Of a stretch of DNA of 64,000 nucleotides, positions 14,238 through 21,737 are shown one piece after another. The notes under the pieces were generated by a model. That model saw nothing but the letters and a program-made list of their open reading frames with translations. It made no database searches and had not been told where the DNA came from. Positions within the stretch are counted from its first letter, which is position 1. The number at the start of each line of letters is the position of its first letter. This DNA comes from Lachnospiraceae bacterium G11. GTDB lineage: Bacteria > Bacillota > Clostridia > Lachnospirales > Lachnospiraceae. The position numbers and the translations under genes were made by a program. The stretch covers positions 1 through 64,000 of the forward strand of contig FMWZ01000012.1 of the NCBI GenBank assembly GCA_900103495.1. The letters run 5' to 3'.

Positions 14238-14969
14238 ATGGACGCAGAGAGAACAGGAATAATAATACGAGAATCAAGAACGAAGAAAGAAATGACCCAG
14301 CAGGCGCTTGCTGACGCAATTAACGTTTCAGCGACGGCAGTTTCCAAATGGGAGAATGGGCATAGCCTGCCGGATATTACAATGTTGGAGCCCCTGTCTA
14401 TCGCTCTTGATATCTCCATCTCAGAGTTGGTTTTGGGAGAAAGGAGCGAAGAAAAAATGGGCAACGACGTTGAGACACCAAAGGACGGGAAGCAGGACGA
14501 GGCAATTAAATCTATAATCGGAGAATCAATCAGGCAACGAAGGAGAGTGGTTCTCAGGTGGGTGCTTGTGACTCTGTCGGCGGCGGCAATAATGGTTGCG
14601 GCAATTTTGTTTTTATTTATGATAGGGTTCCCGGCTAAACAGGACAACATTCGCGTAAAAACTGAGATTCAAAACAATAATGGCAGTCCTGAGTGGGTGA
14701 TTCATTTTGAGACAGTAGACGGGCAGCCTCTGTATGAATACTCGGAAGAAACGTATGTATCTACTGACGAAGGGGGACATGTTTTCAATGGACAAATTCT
14801 TCATTTAAGAGTGGCCCCTTTGGGAAACCTAGACCCGGGTGCTTTTACATGGGGTTATTCAGTGGAAAATGGACTGATGCCTACAGATGATTATGATTTT
14901 TTCGTTGTCGTGGATTATGGTGACGGTGACGTTACATATTCCATGCGGGAAGAAGGATTGTTCGAGTAG
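14238..14969 (+). CDS. XRE-family regulator with one membrane span
   Basis: The 243-aa protein begins with an XRE helix-turn-helix (residues 8-66; MTQQALADAINVSATAVSKWENGHSLPDI). A basic stretch RQRRRVVLR and one hydrophobic span (about 112-135) follow, then an extracytoplasmic domain of about 105 residues rich in acidic and aromatic residues. It could sense an outside signal and pass it to the DNA-binding domain. GAAAGGAG lies 8 nt before ATG. Its TAG stop (14967-14969) is directly followed by GTGCA of a REP array. Confidence 0.82.
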   Translation: MDAERTGIIIRESRTKKEMTQQALADAINVSATAVSKWENGHSLPDITMLEPLSIALDISISELVLGERSEEKMGNDVETPKDGKQDEAIKSIIGESIRQRRRVVLRWVLVTLSAAAIMVAAILFLFMIGFPAKQDNIRVKTEIQNNNGSPEWVIHFETVDGQPLYEYSEETYVSTDEGGHVFNGQILHLRVAPLGNLDPGAFTWGYSVENGLMPTDDYDFFVVVDYGDGDVTYSMREEGLFE

Positions 14970-15112
14970 GTGCACTTTGGGGCCTGTCCCCAATCTGCAC
15001 CGTGCAATTTGGGCCTGTCCCTATTCTGCACCGTGCAATTTGGGCCTGTCCCTATTCTGCACCGTGCAATTTGGGCCTGTCCCCAAATTGCACATAGGCC
15101 CCAAAGTGCACA
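14970..15112. repeat. REP-like palindromic array, four units plus closing half
   Basis: Four units of about 31 bp joined through TGCACCGTGCA, all in the GGGCCTGTCCC orientation. The first arm (GTGCACTTTGGGGCC) and the last (GGCCCCAAAGTGCAC) are mutually complementary, so the array can also fold as one large hairpin. It starts at the TAG stop of the XRE gene and ends 8 bp from the stop of the NAD-kinase-like gene. Confidence 0.92.
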
Positions 15113-15120
15113 TTCTGCGG

Positions 15121-16053
15121 CTACCGTACCAGGCAGCCGCGAGCTTCGGCGATGCCGATGTTGACCTCTATGCCGGCATTAAATTCGATGGCGTCGGACT
15201 CCATACCGTCGGAGAAGATAACGCCTTTCTCAGACATTTTGGACAGTACCTTGAAGGGCTGTCCTTCTTTTATTGTTCCAAAAACTATGGAAACATCAGT
15301 GGTGTTGGAAGGGAAGGGCTCTCTTACAACGTAGCTCAGTTTCTTATCCTCCCACCTGATGTTTTCGTATTCCTTGTCGCAGTGGTAGCCGAAAACTTCG
15401 AAGGAAGCTTTTGCCTGGGCGATAATTGATTTGTACCAACCGGTCTGGCCGATACCCGTGGACACGATAATGCCGGATGAAGACTGGTATTCGGTTACGA
15501 CCTGGCCCTCATTGTTTGTGGTGGTAATGTCGTAGCGAGCGGAAATATGGGAGTTTGGCCCGATGAAGAAATCGTTCACCGCAAGCATTTCCTGACCATC
15601 ATTGGTGGTGGCTTTGGCCATGGTTACCATTTTGACATCGCAGTTGTCATTGAAGGCCTTGGGCAAAACCTCGTCAAGCTGCTTTGCCTCATATGGCAGC
15701 AAAACTCCGTCCCATCTGCAGGGATCGGGATTCACGCCGATGAGCTTCTGACCGTCAAGATATTTCATGGTATTGCAGACCAGGCCGTCTCGCCCCAGGG
15801 CCACGACCACATCATCCTTACCAAAGAGCATATTTGGAATAAAATCCTTATCGATAACCGTGAGCCTTGCGTACTTGTCGGAAATCTGTTTCGCCGCATC
15901 CACAGCCCTTCGGTAAACCTCATCCTCCGCGATATAATCGGAAAAATCAGCCCCCATATGCTCGATGTGGAACTTGGCCTGCTCTCTTGTGTTGTATTTG
16001 TACAGCAGTTCCTGTAACCTGGTTTTCTGGGTTACAAGAACCACTTTATTCAT
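15121..16053 (-). CDS. NAD-kinase-like protein (ATP-NAD kinase fold)
   Basis: The 310-aa protein follows the NAD kinase/diacylglycerol kinase fold: DDVVVALGRDG (residues 80-90) takes the place of the GGDGT loop, and SSSGIIVSTGIGQTGW matches the IVSTPTGSTAY motif. The first Gly of the loop is replaced by Arg-containing GRDG, so true NAD kinase activity is uncertain. ATG 16053 follows GGATAG; ATG 16065 is an equally possible start (314 aa). It begins within about 5 to 17 bp of the SPFH gene's stop and the pair is almost certainly co-transcribed. A function with membranes or nucleotides can only be guessed. Confidence 0.7.
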   Translation of the reverse strand: MNKVVLVTQKTRLQELLYKYNTREQAKFHIEHMGADFSDYIAEDEVYRRAVDAAKQISDKYARLTVIDKDFIPNMLFGKDDVVVALGRDGLVCNTMKYLDGQKLIGVNPDPCRWDGVLLPYEAKQLDEVLPKAFNDNCDVKMVTMAKATTNDGQEMLAVNDFFIGPNSHISARYDITTTNNEGQVVTEYQSSSGIIVSTGIGQTGWYKSIIAQAKASFEVFGYHCDKEYENIRWEDKKLSYVVREPFPSNTTDVSIVFGTIKEGQPFKVLSKMSEKGVIFSDGMESDAIEFNAGIEVNIGIAEARGCLVR

Positions 16054-16069
16054 ATTTCTATCCATAGAA

Positions 16070-17197
16070 TTATTCTGCTTCGGAAGCGTTTGTGAGAGCC
16101 TCCAACAGATCGGGAGAAATGTTGAGGTTGCCGATTTTGCCTGCATTCTCTGCAAGAGAGTTGAATGCCTTGGCGATGAGGGTCTTGCTGTCCATGCCGG
16201 AGAGAAGTATTGCCAGTAAAATCTCCTTATCTACGGAACTGAAAGCCTTAAGAATCGCCTCGTTGGCGTAGGCCTGAGCGTCGGCTTTGGCCTTGATTGA
16301 CTTGTTCTCAAGCTCGGTCTCCTCCAGGGCATATTTATTTCTTGCCATGCTGGTGGCATGTCTTGCATCGTCACTTTCCTTGCACATGGTCCAGGATGAA
16401 AGCTTGTATGCTTCCTCGGCGCGGAGTTTCTCTTCCTTGTACTTGGTGTCGTCGTTGAGTTTTTGCATGTTGGCCTGCGCACTCTTTTCCTGGATGGACA
16501 TCTGAGCGGCAATGGCTTTTTCCTGCTTCTCGCGCTCTTTCTCAGCTACCTTAATCTCGGTGTTGAGCTCGTTCTCCTTGACGATTCGCTCCTGCTCGAT
16601 GGCAGCGTTACGTCTCTTGTAGATTGCGTCGTCCTGCTGCTGGAGAATTTCCTCGCGGGTTGCGGCCTCCAGAGCCTTCTTGGTTTCGGGCTGGGGTGAA
16701 ACCGCAAGAATCGAAACGGTTACAACATCAAGACCGAACTCCTCGATGGCCTTGTTTGTGGTGATTTCCTCAGTGAGGAAAGAAGCCAGCTGCTCCTGAG
16801 ACTGAATGACTGTCTTTACGTCTTTTTCGTTGATATATTTAGATATTGACGTTTTTGCCAGATTAGTGATGCGCTTGCCCATGACCTGCTTGGCTTCGTT
16901 CTTCTTGCCCATGTATGCCGTGGGATCTGTGTATGAAAAATCAATCATACCGGCTACCTTTTCGTAGTCGCGGATGATGTAGGAAATGTCTCCCTGGACG
17001 TTGATGCGCTGGAAATCCGACGTCATGATGTCGTCAAAAGCGAAAGATGTGTCGAAGGACACCGTCGGAACAACGGACATGCTGGTGCTTAAGGTGTTAC
17101 AGAAAAAAGATAAGCCAAGGCCCTGGTTTACCATTTTGCCGTTTTTCATCACCAGAACGTACTCGTTGGGTTGAAATTTGTAATGCTTGAGTCCCAT
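16070..17197 (-). CDS. SPFH/band 7 domain protein
   Basis: The 375-aa protein has an N-terminal SPFH domain (about 1-170; FAFDDIMTSDFQRINVQGDISYIIRDYE) and a long charged helical region (about 180-320; EREKQEKAIAAQMSIQEKSA) that should form a coiled coil, as in flotillin and stomatin relatives. Unlike these it shows no N-terminal membrane helix, so it may be cytoplasmic or lie on the membrane surface. ACAGGAGG precedes the ATG. The downstream partner is the NAD-kinase-like gene. Confidence 0.85.
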   Translation of the reverse strand: MGLKHYKFQPNEYVLVMKNGKMVNQGLGLSFFCNTLSTSMSVVPTVSFDTSFAFDDIMTSDFQRINVQGDISYIIRDYEKVAGMIDFSYTDPTAYMGKKNEAKQVMGKRITNLAKTSISKYINEKDVKTVIQSQEQLASFLTEEITTNKAIEEFGLDVVTVSILAVSPQPETKKALEAATREEILQQQDDAIYKRRNAAIEQERIVKENELNTEIKVAEKEREKQEKAIAAQMSIQEKSAQANMQKLNDDTKYKEEKLRAEEAYKLSSWTMCKESDDARHATSMARNKYALEETELENKSIKAKADAQAYANEAILKAFSSVDKEILLAILLSGMDSKTLIAKAFNSLAENAGKIGNLNISPDLLEALTNASEAE

Positions 17198-17270
17198 ATT
17201 ATTTATCCTCCTGTATGTTGATGTTGCTGGTTCTAATTGTGACAGAAGTTGGGGGAGAAGTAAAGGGTAT

Positions 17271-17350
17271 GTGCAGTTTGGGGCCTATGTGCAATTTGGG
17301 GACAGGCCCCAAATTGCACGGTGCAGAATAGGGACAGGCCCAAATTGCAC
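17271..17350. repeat. REP-like palindromic array, two units plus a half
   Basis: A half arm GTGCAGTTTGGGGCC, then a perfect unit (GTGCAATTTGGGG-ACAGG-CCCCAAATTGCAC) and a unit with GAATAGGGACAGG. It lies between the divergent SPFH and Q/P-rich genes, 70 bp upstream of each coding start, so it is in promoter space rather than after a gene. Confidence 0.9.
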
Positions 17351-17445
17351 CACGAACTTATAAAACTAGTATTTTTTTGCAGCATCAAGTATAATTACTT
17401 TAGCTTTCTAAGCTACCGCAAACACATATTACGGAGGAACGATTT

Positions 17446-17769
17446 ATGGATTCAAACAATTTCAAACAGAACCAGCAGATGCCTAATCAGCAGCCCCAGC
17501 AGCCTCAGCAGCCCTACTACCCTCAGCAGCCTCTTGAGGCTCCTATGACAGTGGGCGACTGGATGCTTACACTTTTGCTGACATTCATCCCCTGCGTTAA
17601 CATAATCATGTTATTCGTCTGGGCATTTGGCGGAAGCGCACAGCAGTCCAAGGCCAACTGGGCAAAGGCTCAGTTAATCTGGGTTGCAATCAGCATCGGC
17701 ATCACTATTCTTTTATATGTAGTTATCGGTGCGTCTGTATTCTCAATGCTTCGCCACATTTACTACTAA
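17446..17769 (+). CDS. Small membrane protein with Q/P-rich N-terminus
   Basis: The 107-aa protein has a low-complexity start (residues 5-30, glutamine, proline and tyrosine) followed by MTVGDWMLTLLLTFIPCVNIIMLFVWAFG and a second span near 80-105. The central NWAKAQLIW stretch is shared with small uncharacterised membrane proteins of Clostridia. ACGGAGG lies before ATG. No function is known; the flexible N-terminus is probably cytoplasmic. A good terminator follows. Confidence 0.8.
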   Translation: MDSNNFKQNQQMPNQQPQQPQQPYYPQQPLEAPMTVGDWMLTLLLTFIPCVNIIMLFVWAFGGSAQQSKANWAKAQLIWVAISIGITILLYVVIGASVFSMLRHIYY

Positions 17770-17776
17770 TTTAAGC

Positions 17777-17811
17777 GAAAACACCTGGCGGCTCCGGCTG
17801 TCAGGTGTTTT
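17777..17811 (+). terminator. Rho-independent terminator
   Basis: AAAACACCTG...CAGGTGTTTT pairs over 10 bp around GCGGCTCCGGCTGT and is followed by GTATTTTTAT. Confidence 0.85.
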
Positions 17812-17825
17812 GTATTTTTATACGT

Positions 17826-18251
17826 ATGGTAAAAATCAATCCTCTCAAACTCACAATTGCACTTCTTATTCTTTTTGCAATCTGGGGCGCTTGCAGTCTG
17901 ATTTTTCATCAGTTCTGCCCTGTGGTGCTTATCACTGGATTACCCTGTCCCGGATGTGGTCTTACCAGAGCCTTCATTGCTTTTTTTACAATGCATCCTC
18001 TTGAGGCCTTCAAATATAACCCCACTTATCCCCTTTGGATTGTTCTTGCAGCCATGTTTCTTTGGCAGGTTTATGTAAAAAGAAGAATCACCACCAAACT
18101 TCGAAACTTTGCAATCGTCGTCGCCCTGGTGACGATTGTCGCATATATATTTAGGATGGTCTTCCTTTTCCCAAGTAGCGAGCCTCTGGTGTATCATCCC
18201 GGAAACGTATTCGCCCACATCTACCCGGAGTATTCCCGCCTTTTCGAGTGA
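17826..18251 (+). CDS. DUF2752 membrane protein
   Basis: The 141-aa protein has three membrane spans and the DUF2752 signature LPCPGCGLTRAFIAFF near residues 37-52, with the conserved cysteines and TR. It has no known function. ATG 17826 has no Shine-Dalgarno and lies 15 bp after the terminator above, so expression may depend on read-through or on a leaderless transcript. The reading frame can extend to 17805 but that would enter the terminator. Confidence 0.82.
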   Translation: MVKINPLKLTIALLILFAIWGACSLIFHQFCPVVLITGLPCPGCGLTRAFIAFFTMHPLEAFKYNPTYPLWIVLAAMFLWQVYVKRRITTKLRNFAIVVALVTIVAYIFRMVFLFPSSEPLVYHPGNVFAHIYPEYSRLFE

Positions 18252-18258
18252 TTGGTTG

Positions 18259-18336
18259 GTGCAATTGGGGGCTTGGTGCAAGTTGGGGACAGGCCCAAAC
18301 TGCACCGTGCAATTTGGGCCTGTCCCCAACCTGCAC
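18259..18336. repeat. REP-like palindromic array, two units plus a half
   Basis: Half arm GTGCAATTGGGGG, then inverted units with ACAGGCCC and GGGCCTGT orientation joined at TGCACCGTGCA. It ends 7 bp before the extended -10 box (TGC-TACAAT) of the next gene. Confidence 0.9.
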
Positions 18337-18355
18337 CTCGTGCTACAATATGGAT

Positions 18356-18907
18356 ATGAATGCGAAAAAACTAATTGTTACTTTTCCAGGAATGGGCTAC
18401 ACCAACGATAAACCCCTGATGTATTACGCCATAAAGCTTGCCATGAGCAAGGACTTCGATGCTTATTGCATGGAGTATCATGATCTTCCGACGAAGGTTC
18501 GGGGGGACGCGGCCAAGATGAAGGAAGCGGCAGAAATTGCCTACGGTCAGGTTTGCGAGAGATTAGAGGGATTCGATTTTACCGGATTCGATAAAATAAT
18601 ATTCGTGGGCAAAAGCATCGGCACGGTGCTGGCGGCCAGATATGCTGCGGAGCATAACATGCACGTGAAGCAGGTCTGGTACACGCCGGTGGAGGCGACC
18701 TTCAAATTCGGCGTGAAGAGGGCAGTGGCTTTTATCGGGGATGCCGACCCCTGGTCCGACTACTCCGAGGTGGTCCGCCTGGCGGCGGAGGCGGGCATCC
18801 CGCTTCACACTTTCCACGGCTGCAACCACTCCTTGGAGTGCGGCGACGTGGGAAAAGACCTGGCAACCCTAAGGGAAGTCATGACCCTGACGGAGGAGTT
18901 TCTATAG
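18356..18907 (+). CDS. Alpha/beta-hydrolase-like protein
   Basis: The protein of 183 aa (185 from ATG 18350) is a small alpha/beta fold hydrolase: LIVTFPGMGYTNDKPL at the first strand, the nucleophile elbow FVGKSIGTVLA (Ser in GKSIG), FIGDADPW with the acidic residue, and HTFHGCNHSLECGD with the catalytic His. TGCTACAATATGG places the -10 box at 18344-18349, so the mRNA would start at about the ATG at 18356: a leaderless transcript with no Shine-Dalgarno. The frame is open further upstream, but that part only translates the REP array. Confidence 0.78.
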   Translation: MNAKKLIVTFPGMGYTNDKPLMYYAIKLAMSKDFDAYCMEYHDLPTKVRGDAAKMKEAAEIAYGQVCERLEGFDFTGFDKIIFVGKSIGTVLAARYAAEHNMHVKQVWYTPVEATFKFGVKRAVAFIGDADPWSDYSEVVRLAAEAGIPLHTFHGCNHSLECGDVGKDLATLREVMTLTEEFL

Positions 18908-18915
18908 ACCCATAG

Positions 18916-19016
18916 GTGCAGGATGTGCAGGTTGGGGACAGGCCCAAACTGCACGGTGCAATTTGGGCCTGTCCCCATTCTGCACCGTGCAATCTGGGCC
19001 TGTCCCCATTCTGCAC
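18916..19016. repeat. REP-like palindromic array, three units
   Basis: A half GTGCAGGAT, then three units with arms AGGTT/AAACT, AATTT/ATTCT and AATCT/ATTCT. It lies 9 bp after the previous stop and about 17 bp before the next start, so it would be part of any read-through transcript. Confidence 0.9.
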
Positions 19017-19033
19017 ATAAGAGGAGAGCGTAA

Positions 19034-19504
19034 ATGATAGCACCATTTGTCTGCAGCCTATGCCAAAACGGCATCCTGGGCGGAGCACTGACAGTCGACG
19101 GCGAGGCCGTGACATACAAAACCGGGAAGGTGACGGTGGAGCCGGGGCTTAGAAATCTGGCTCTTCGGTTTGACGAGATAGAGAGCCTTGAGTGGAGTGA
19201 ATCCATTATTCCATTGGCCATTTTTTCTATGAAAAACGGCGCCCGCTACAAATTCCTCATTTTCAACAAGAAGAGATTTCAAGTTCTGTTTGAGAGAATA
19301 AACAGGATTCGCCGCATGGAAGCTTTATTCGATGAGGCCCTTGCGGGGAATCCCGGGGCCGAAACCATAAAGCAGCTTGATAAATATTACAGAAGTCCAC
19401 TTTGGAAGGAAGATTTCGCCGCTGACGAAGCCGGCAAACTCCCTTCGAATCTTAAGCGCGGCGTCCTGTCTGAGGATGGCCTGTACAACCTCCTCGAGAA
19501 GTAG
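19034..19504 (+). CDS. PH-like plus DUF4298-like protein
   Basis: The 156-aa protein appears to join two parts. Residues 1-90 look like a small beta-barrel of the GRAM/PH type (VTYKTGKVTVEPGLRNLALRFDEIESLEWSES). Residues 105-156 match the DUF4298 pattern: LDKYYRSPLWKEDFAADEAGKLP then LKRGVLSEDGLYNLL. Neither part has a known function. AGAGGAGAG precedes ATG. Its TAG stop is followed directly by GTGCAGG of a REP array. The domain reading is from memory of these families, so the fusion is an inference. Confidence 0.68.
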   Translation: MIAPFVCSLCQNGILGGALTVDGEAVTYKTGKVTVEPGLRNLALRFDEIESLEWSESIIPLAIFSMKNGARYKFLIFNKKRFQVLFERINRIRRMEALFDEALAGNPGAETIKQLDKYYRSPLWKEDFAADEAGKLPSNLKRGVLSEDGLYNLLEK

Positions 19505-19606
19505 GTGCAGGTATGTGCAGGTTGGGGACAGGCCCAGATTGCACGATGCAATTTGGGCCTGTCCCCATTCTGCACGGTGCAATCTGGGCCTGTCCCCAAC
19601 TTGCAC
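19505..19606. repeat. REP-like palindromic array, three units, downstream flank of the RAYT
   Basis: GTAG-GTGCAGG opens the array at the stop codon of the DUF4298-like gene. Units carry AGGTT/AGATT, AATTT/ATTCT and AATCT/AACTT inner pairs. The far end lies 17 bp from the RAYT stop. Confidence 0.92.
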
Positions 19607-19622
19607 ATAGGCACGGCTACAC

Positions 19623-20384
19623 CTAACCTTCAAGCTGGAGGCGCTGGATAACGCCGCGGCCCACCCCGGTGAGACGTTCAATCTGGCGGGAGGTGAGACC
19701 CTTCGATTTTAAAAGAAGGATAGCCTCGTCGCGCTTGGACTTCTCGTAAGAGAGAATCTCCGTGCCGCTGGCCACTCCCAGGGTGTCGCAGATAACTTTC
19801 TTCGCCTGCATCTCCTTTTTGGACGTGGCGTCAAGCTCGAACATAATCTCATCGTCCTCGTCCGCGTCGGCCTCAATGATTTCCAAAAGAGGCCTGAGTC
19901 CACCGGCCAAATTCAGCGCATAATCAGTGTTGCAAATTGCGTCAACGCGATAGTAGTCGCCAAATGAGCTGTATTGGTATTTTCCCAACGGACAAATGCC
20001 CGCCTTCTCCGGATTCTTCAAAATGTAGCGAATGCACGCGAAAAACCCCCGCCGGTCCAGCACCGGATCGCTGAAAAATCTGTCCTGAAACAGGTGTCCG
20101 CGGCGCTCGTATTTGCTGTTGTAGTAGCGGGCGTAGCTGGATTGAAGTCTGTGCATAAAAGCGTCGACCCCTCCGCCTGCCTCAGACCGCAGCAGAAAAT
20201 GCACGTGGTTGTCCATCAGACAGTAGGCGTGAATTTCCACCTTGTCCATCTCGCTGTATTTCTTTACTCTTTTCAGGAAAAAATCAAAGTCCTCCTTTTC
20301 CTCAAAAATAATCTGTTTACCGTTCCCCCGTATCACAACATGATAAAACCCCGTGTGACACTTTGCTCGTGCTACCCTTGGCAT
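19623..20384 (-). CDS. REP-associated tyrosine transposase (RAYT, IS200/Y1 family)
   Basis: The 253-aa protein is a single-copy Y1 HUH nuclease. The HUH motif is H60-V-H62 in MDNHVHFLLRSE, and the tyrosine region is LQSSYARYYNSKYERRGHLFQDRF (catalytic Tyr probably 84 or 87). YILKNPEKAGI follows, the block typical of RAYTs. The C-terminus (about 225-253; KSKGLTSRQIERLTGVGRGVIQRL) is a helix-turn-helix. Known RAYTs nick single-stranded REP hairpins beside a GTAG or GGAG tetranucleotide. Arrays of the window's repeat flank it on both sides, which makes it the best candidate for having spread them. CCTCC-type binding site AGGAGGTATT precedes the ATG. Confidence 0.92.
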   Translation of the reverse strand: MPRVARAKCHTGFYHVVIRGNGKQIIFEEKEDFDFFLKRVKKYSEMDKVEIHAYCLMDNHVHFLLRSEAGGGVDAFMHRLQSSYARYYNSKYERRGHLFQDRFFSDPVLDRRGFFACIRYILKNPEKAGICPLGKYQYSSFGDYYRVDAICNTDYALNLAGGLRPLLEIIEADADEDDEIMFELDATSKKEMQAKKVICDTLGVASGTEILSYEKSKRDEAILLLKSKGLTSRQIERLTGVGRGVIQRLQLEG

Positions 20385-20473
20385 AAATAAACTAATACCT
20401 CCTATCTTCAGTTTTTGTGTTTCTTATTATGTTGCCGGTTTTGTGAGAATGTTGGCAGAAATTGCCGATGAAT

Positions 20474-20577
20474 GTGCAAGTATGTTCAGGTTGGGTGCAG
20501 GTAGGTGCAGGTTGGGGACAGGCCCAAATTGCACGGTGCAATTTGGGCCTGTCCCCAACCTGCACCTACCTGCACCT
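20474..20577. repeat. REP-like palindromic array, two units, upstream flank of the RAYT
   Basis: A run of short GTGCAGG copies leads to two units in inverted order. Both outer ends read GTAGGTGCAGG in the outward direction, so GTAG lies at the foot of the structure on each side. Confidence 0.92.
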
Positions 20578-20598
20578 GCGCCTTAGATTTCGCTTGTC

Positions 20599-21036
20599 TT
20601 ATACTTCGCTTGCGTTATGGACAAGCTTGGCGTCGACTGAAGCGGCGCCGTCAACGTAGGGTGTCAGCTTCTCGGCGGTTTTGCCGATGCCGCTGCCGCC
20701 GGATGTGGCAAAAGCGTGAACCGTCTTGCCGGTCCAATCGTACCCCTTGCAGAATGTGTAAACAACCCGGGGCGCTGCCGCGTACCAAATGGGGAATCCG
20801 ATGTATATGGTGTCGTAATCGGAGAAATTTTCGATTTTACCAACTACGGGAACATCTTTGCCGGCAATCTGCTCGCGATTGCAGCGGGCAATGGGATTCT
20901 TCCAGTTGATGTCGGACGCGGAATAGGGCTCAACGGGAACGATTTCAAAAACGTCGGCCCCTACTTTCTCCGCAAATTCTTTAGCTACCTTTGCTGTCGT
21001 GCCCTCGGCACTGAAGTAAGTCACCAATGTACTCAT
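20599..21036 (-). CDS. Flavodoxin
   Basis: The 145-aa protein is a short-chain flavodoxin-like protein. The phosphate loop is YFSAEGTTAKVAKEF (residues 7-21) and FPIWYAAAPRVVYTF and ATSGGSGIGKT are the flavin-contact loops of the class found in clostridial flavodoxins. It would carry electrons with FMN. GGAGGT lies 6 nt before ATG. It is read alone, next to the RAYT but in no functional relation to it. Confidence 0.88.
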   Translation of the reverse strand: MSTLVTYFSAEGTTAKVAKEFAEKVGADVFEIVPVEPYSASDINWKNPIARCNREQIAGKDVPVVGKIENFSDYDTIYIGFPIWYAAAPRVVYTFCKGYDWTGKTVHAFATSGGSGIGKTAEKLTPYVDGAASVDAKLVHNASEV

Positions 21037-21120
21037 AATTTACCTCCAACTGTCACCATCGTAACATAAATCGTCGTGGGAAATTATAAACAAACTATAA
21101 AATGTCTCTAAAACTTTTAT

Positions 21121-21235
21121 GTGCAGGTTGGGTGCAGGTTGCGTGCAGGTTGGGGACAGGCCCAAATTGCACGGTGCAATCTGGGCCTGTCCCCATTCTG
21201 CACGGTGCAATCTGGGCCTGTCCCCAACCTGCACC
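21121..21235. repeat. REP-like palindromic array, three units
   Basis: Short GTGCAGGTTG copies, then three units joined through TGCACGGTGCA. The right end meets the stop codon of the next leftward gene: TAG is followed by GTGCAGG on the minus strand. Confidence 0.92.
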
Positions 21236-21720
21236 TAAATATACTTGCAGTGTTCGAGAAATTCGGCAATCACCGCGGCTGACGGGACTGAAGCAGCAGC
21301 GGCAGCTTCCGATGCTGAACTAAAGGGACCGTCCGGATAGAACACGTCCCGGTCGCCAACGTAGGCTGTCCACTTGCCATCCAGCAAAACAACGAAGCCA
21401 ACGGGAATGCTTCCGAATGGACCGTGGTCGGCGTAGATGACAGAATAATCCGGAAAGCCGCCCTCTCTAAGGGCCGCTTCGTTAGCAGGGTCCTTCAAAA
21501 CATCGTAAACCGCCGAGCCTTCACAGGAAAAAGCCCTCTCGTGTCGGCTATACCACCTGTTGCCCTCGGGAAAACTTTCGTCCACGCAAAAACGGCCTCT
21601 TTTCGCATAAATGCCGATGGTTCGAATCTCGGGGTTGCTCAAAGGACGTGCAGCGCAAAAAACCAGCGTCTCCGGCGTATAGTGTTTTTGCAAAAAAGCC
21701 AAAAATTCTTTAATTAACAT
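21235..21720 (-). CDS. Unknown protein, tandem paralogue B
   Basis: The 161-aa soluble protein is not one I recognise. It shares the pattern EGSAVYDVL, then FPDYSVIYADHG, VGFVVLLDGKWTAYVGDRDVFY and PFSSASEAAAA with the gene upstream at 21738, in the same order, so the two are diverged tandem copies. A general likeness to small immunity-type or SMI1-like proteins was considered but is not supported by a clear motif. GGGGAGA precedes ATG. Its stop codon touches a REP array. Confidence 0.65.
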   Translation of the reverse strand: MLIKEFLAFLQKHYTPETLVFCAARPLSNPEIRTIGIYAKRGRFCVDESFPEGNRWYSRHERAFSCEGSAVYDVLKDPANEAALREGGFPDYSVIYADHGPFGSIPVGFVVLLDGKWTAYVGDRDVFYPDGPFSSASEAAAAASVPSAAVIAEFLEHCKYI

Positions 21721-21737
21721 GATTTGTGATTCTCCCC

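Noticed and set aside
15121-16053. Genuine NAD kinase
   Set aside because: The loop is GRDG, not GGDG, and the gene is paired with an SPFH protein; only the fold is claimed.
18248-18349. N-terminal extension of the hydrolase in the open frame
   Set aside because: It is translated REP sequence; the -10 box lies inside it, so the mRNA begins after it.
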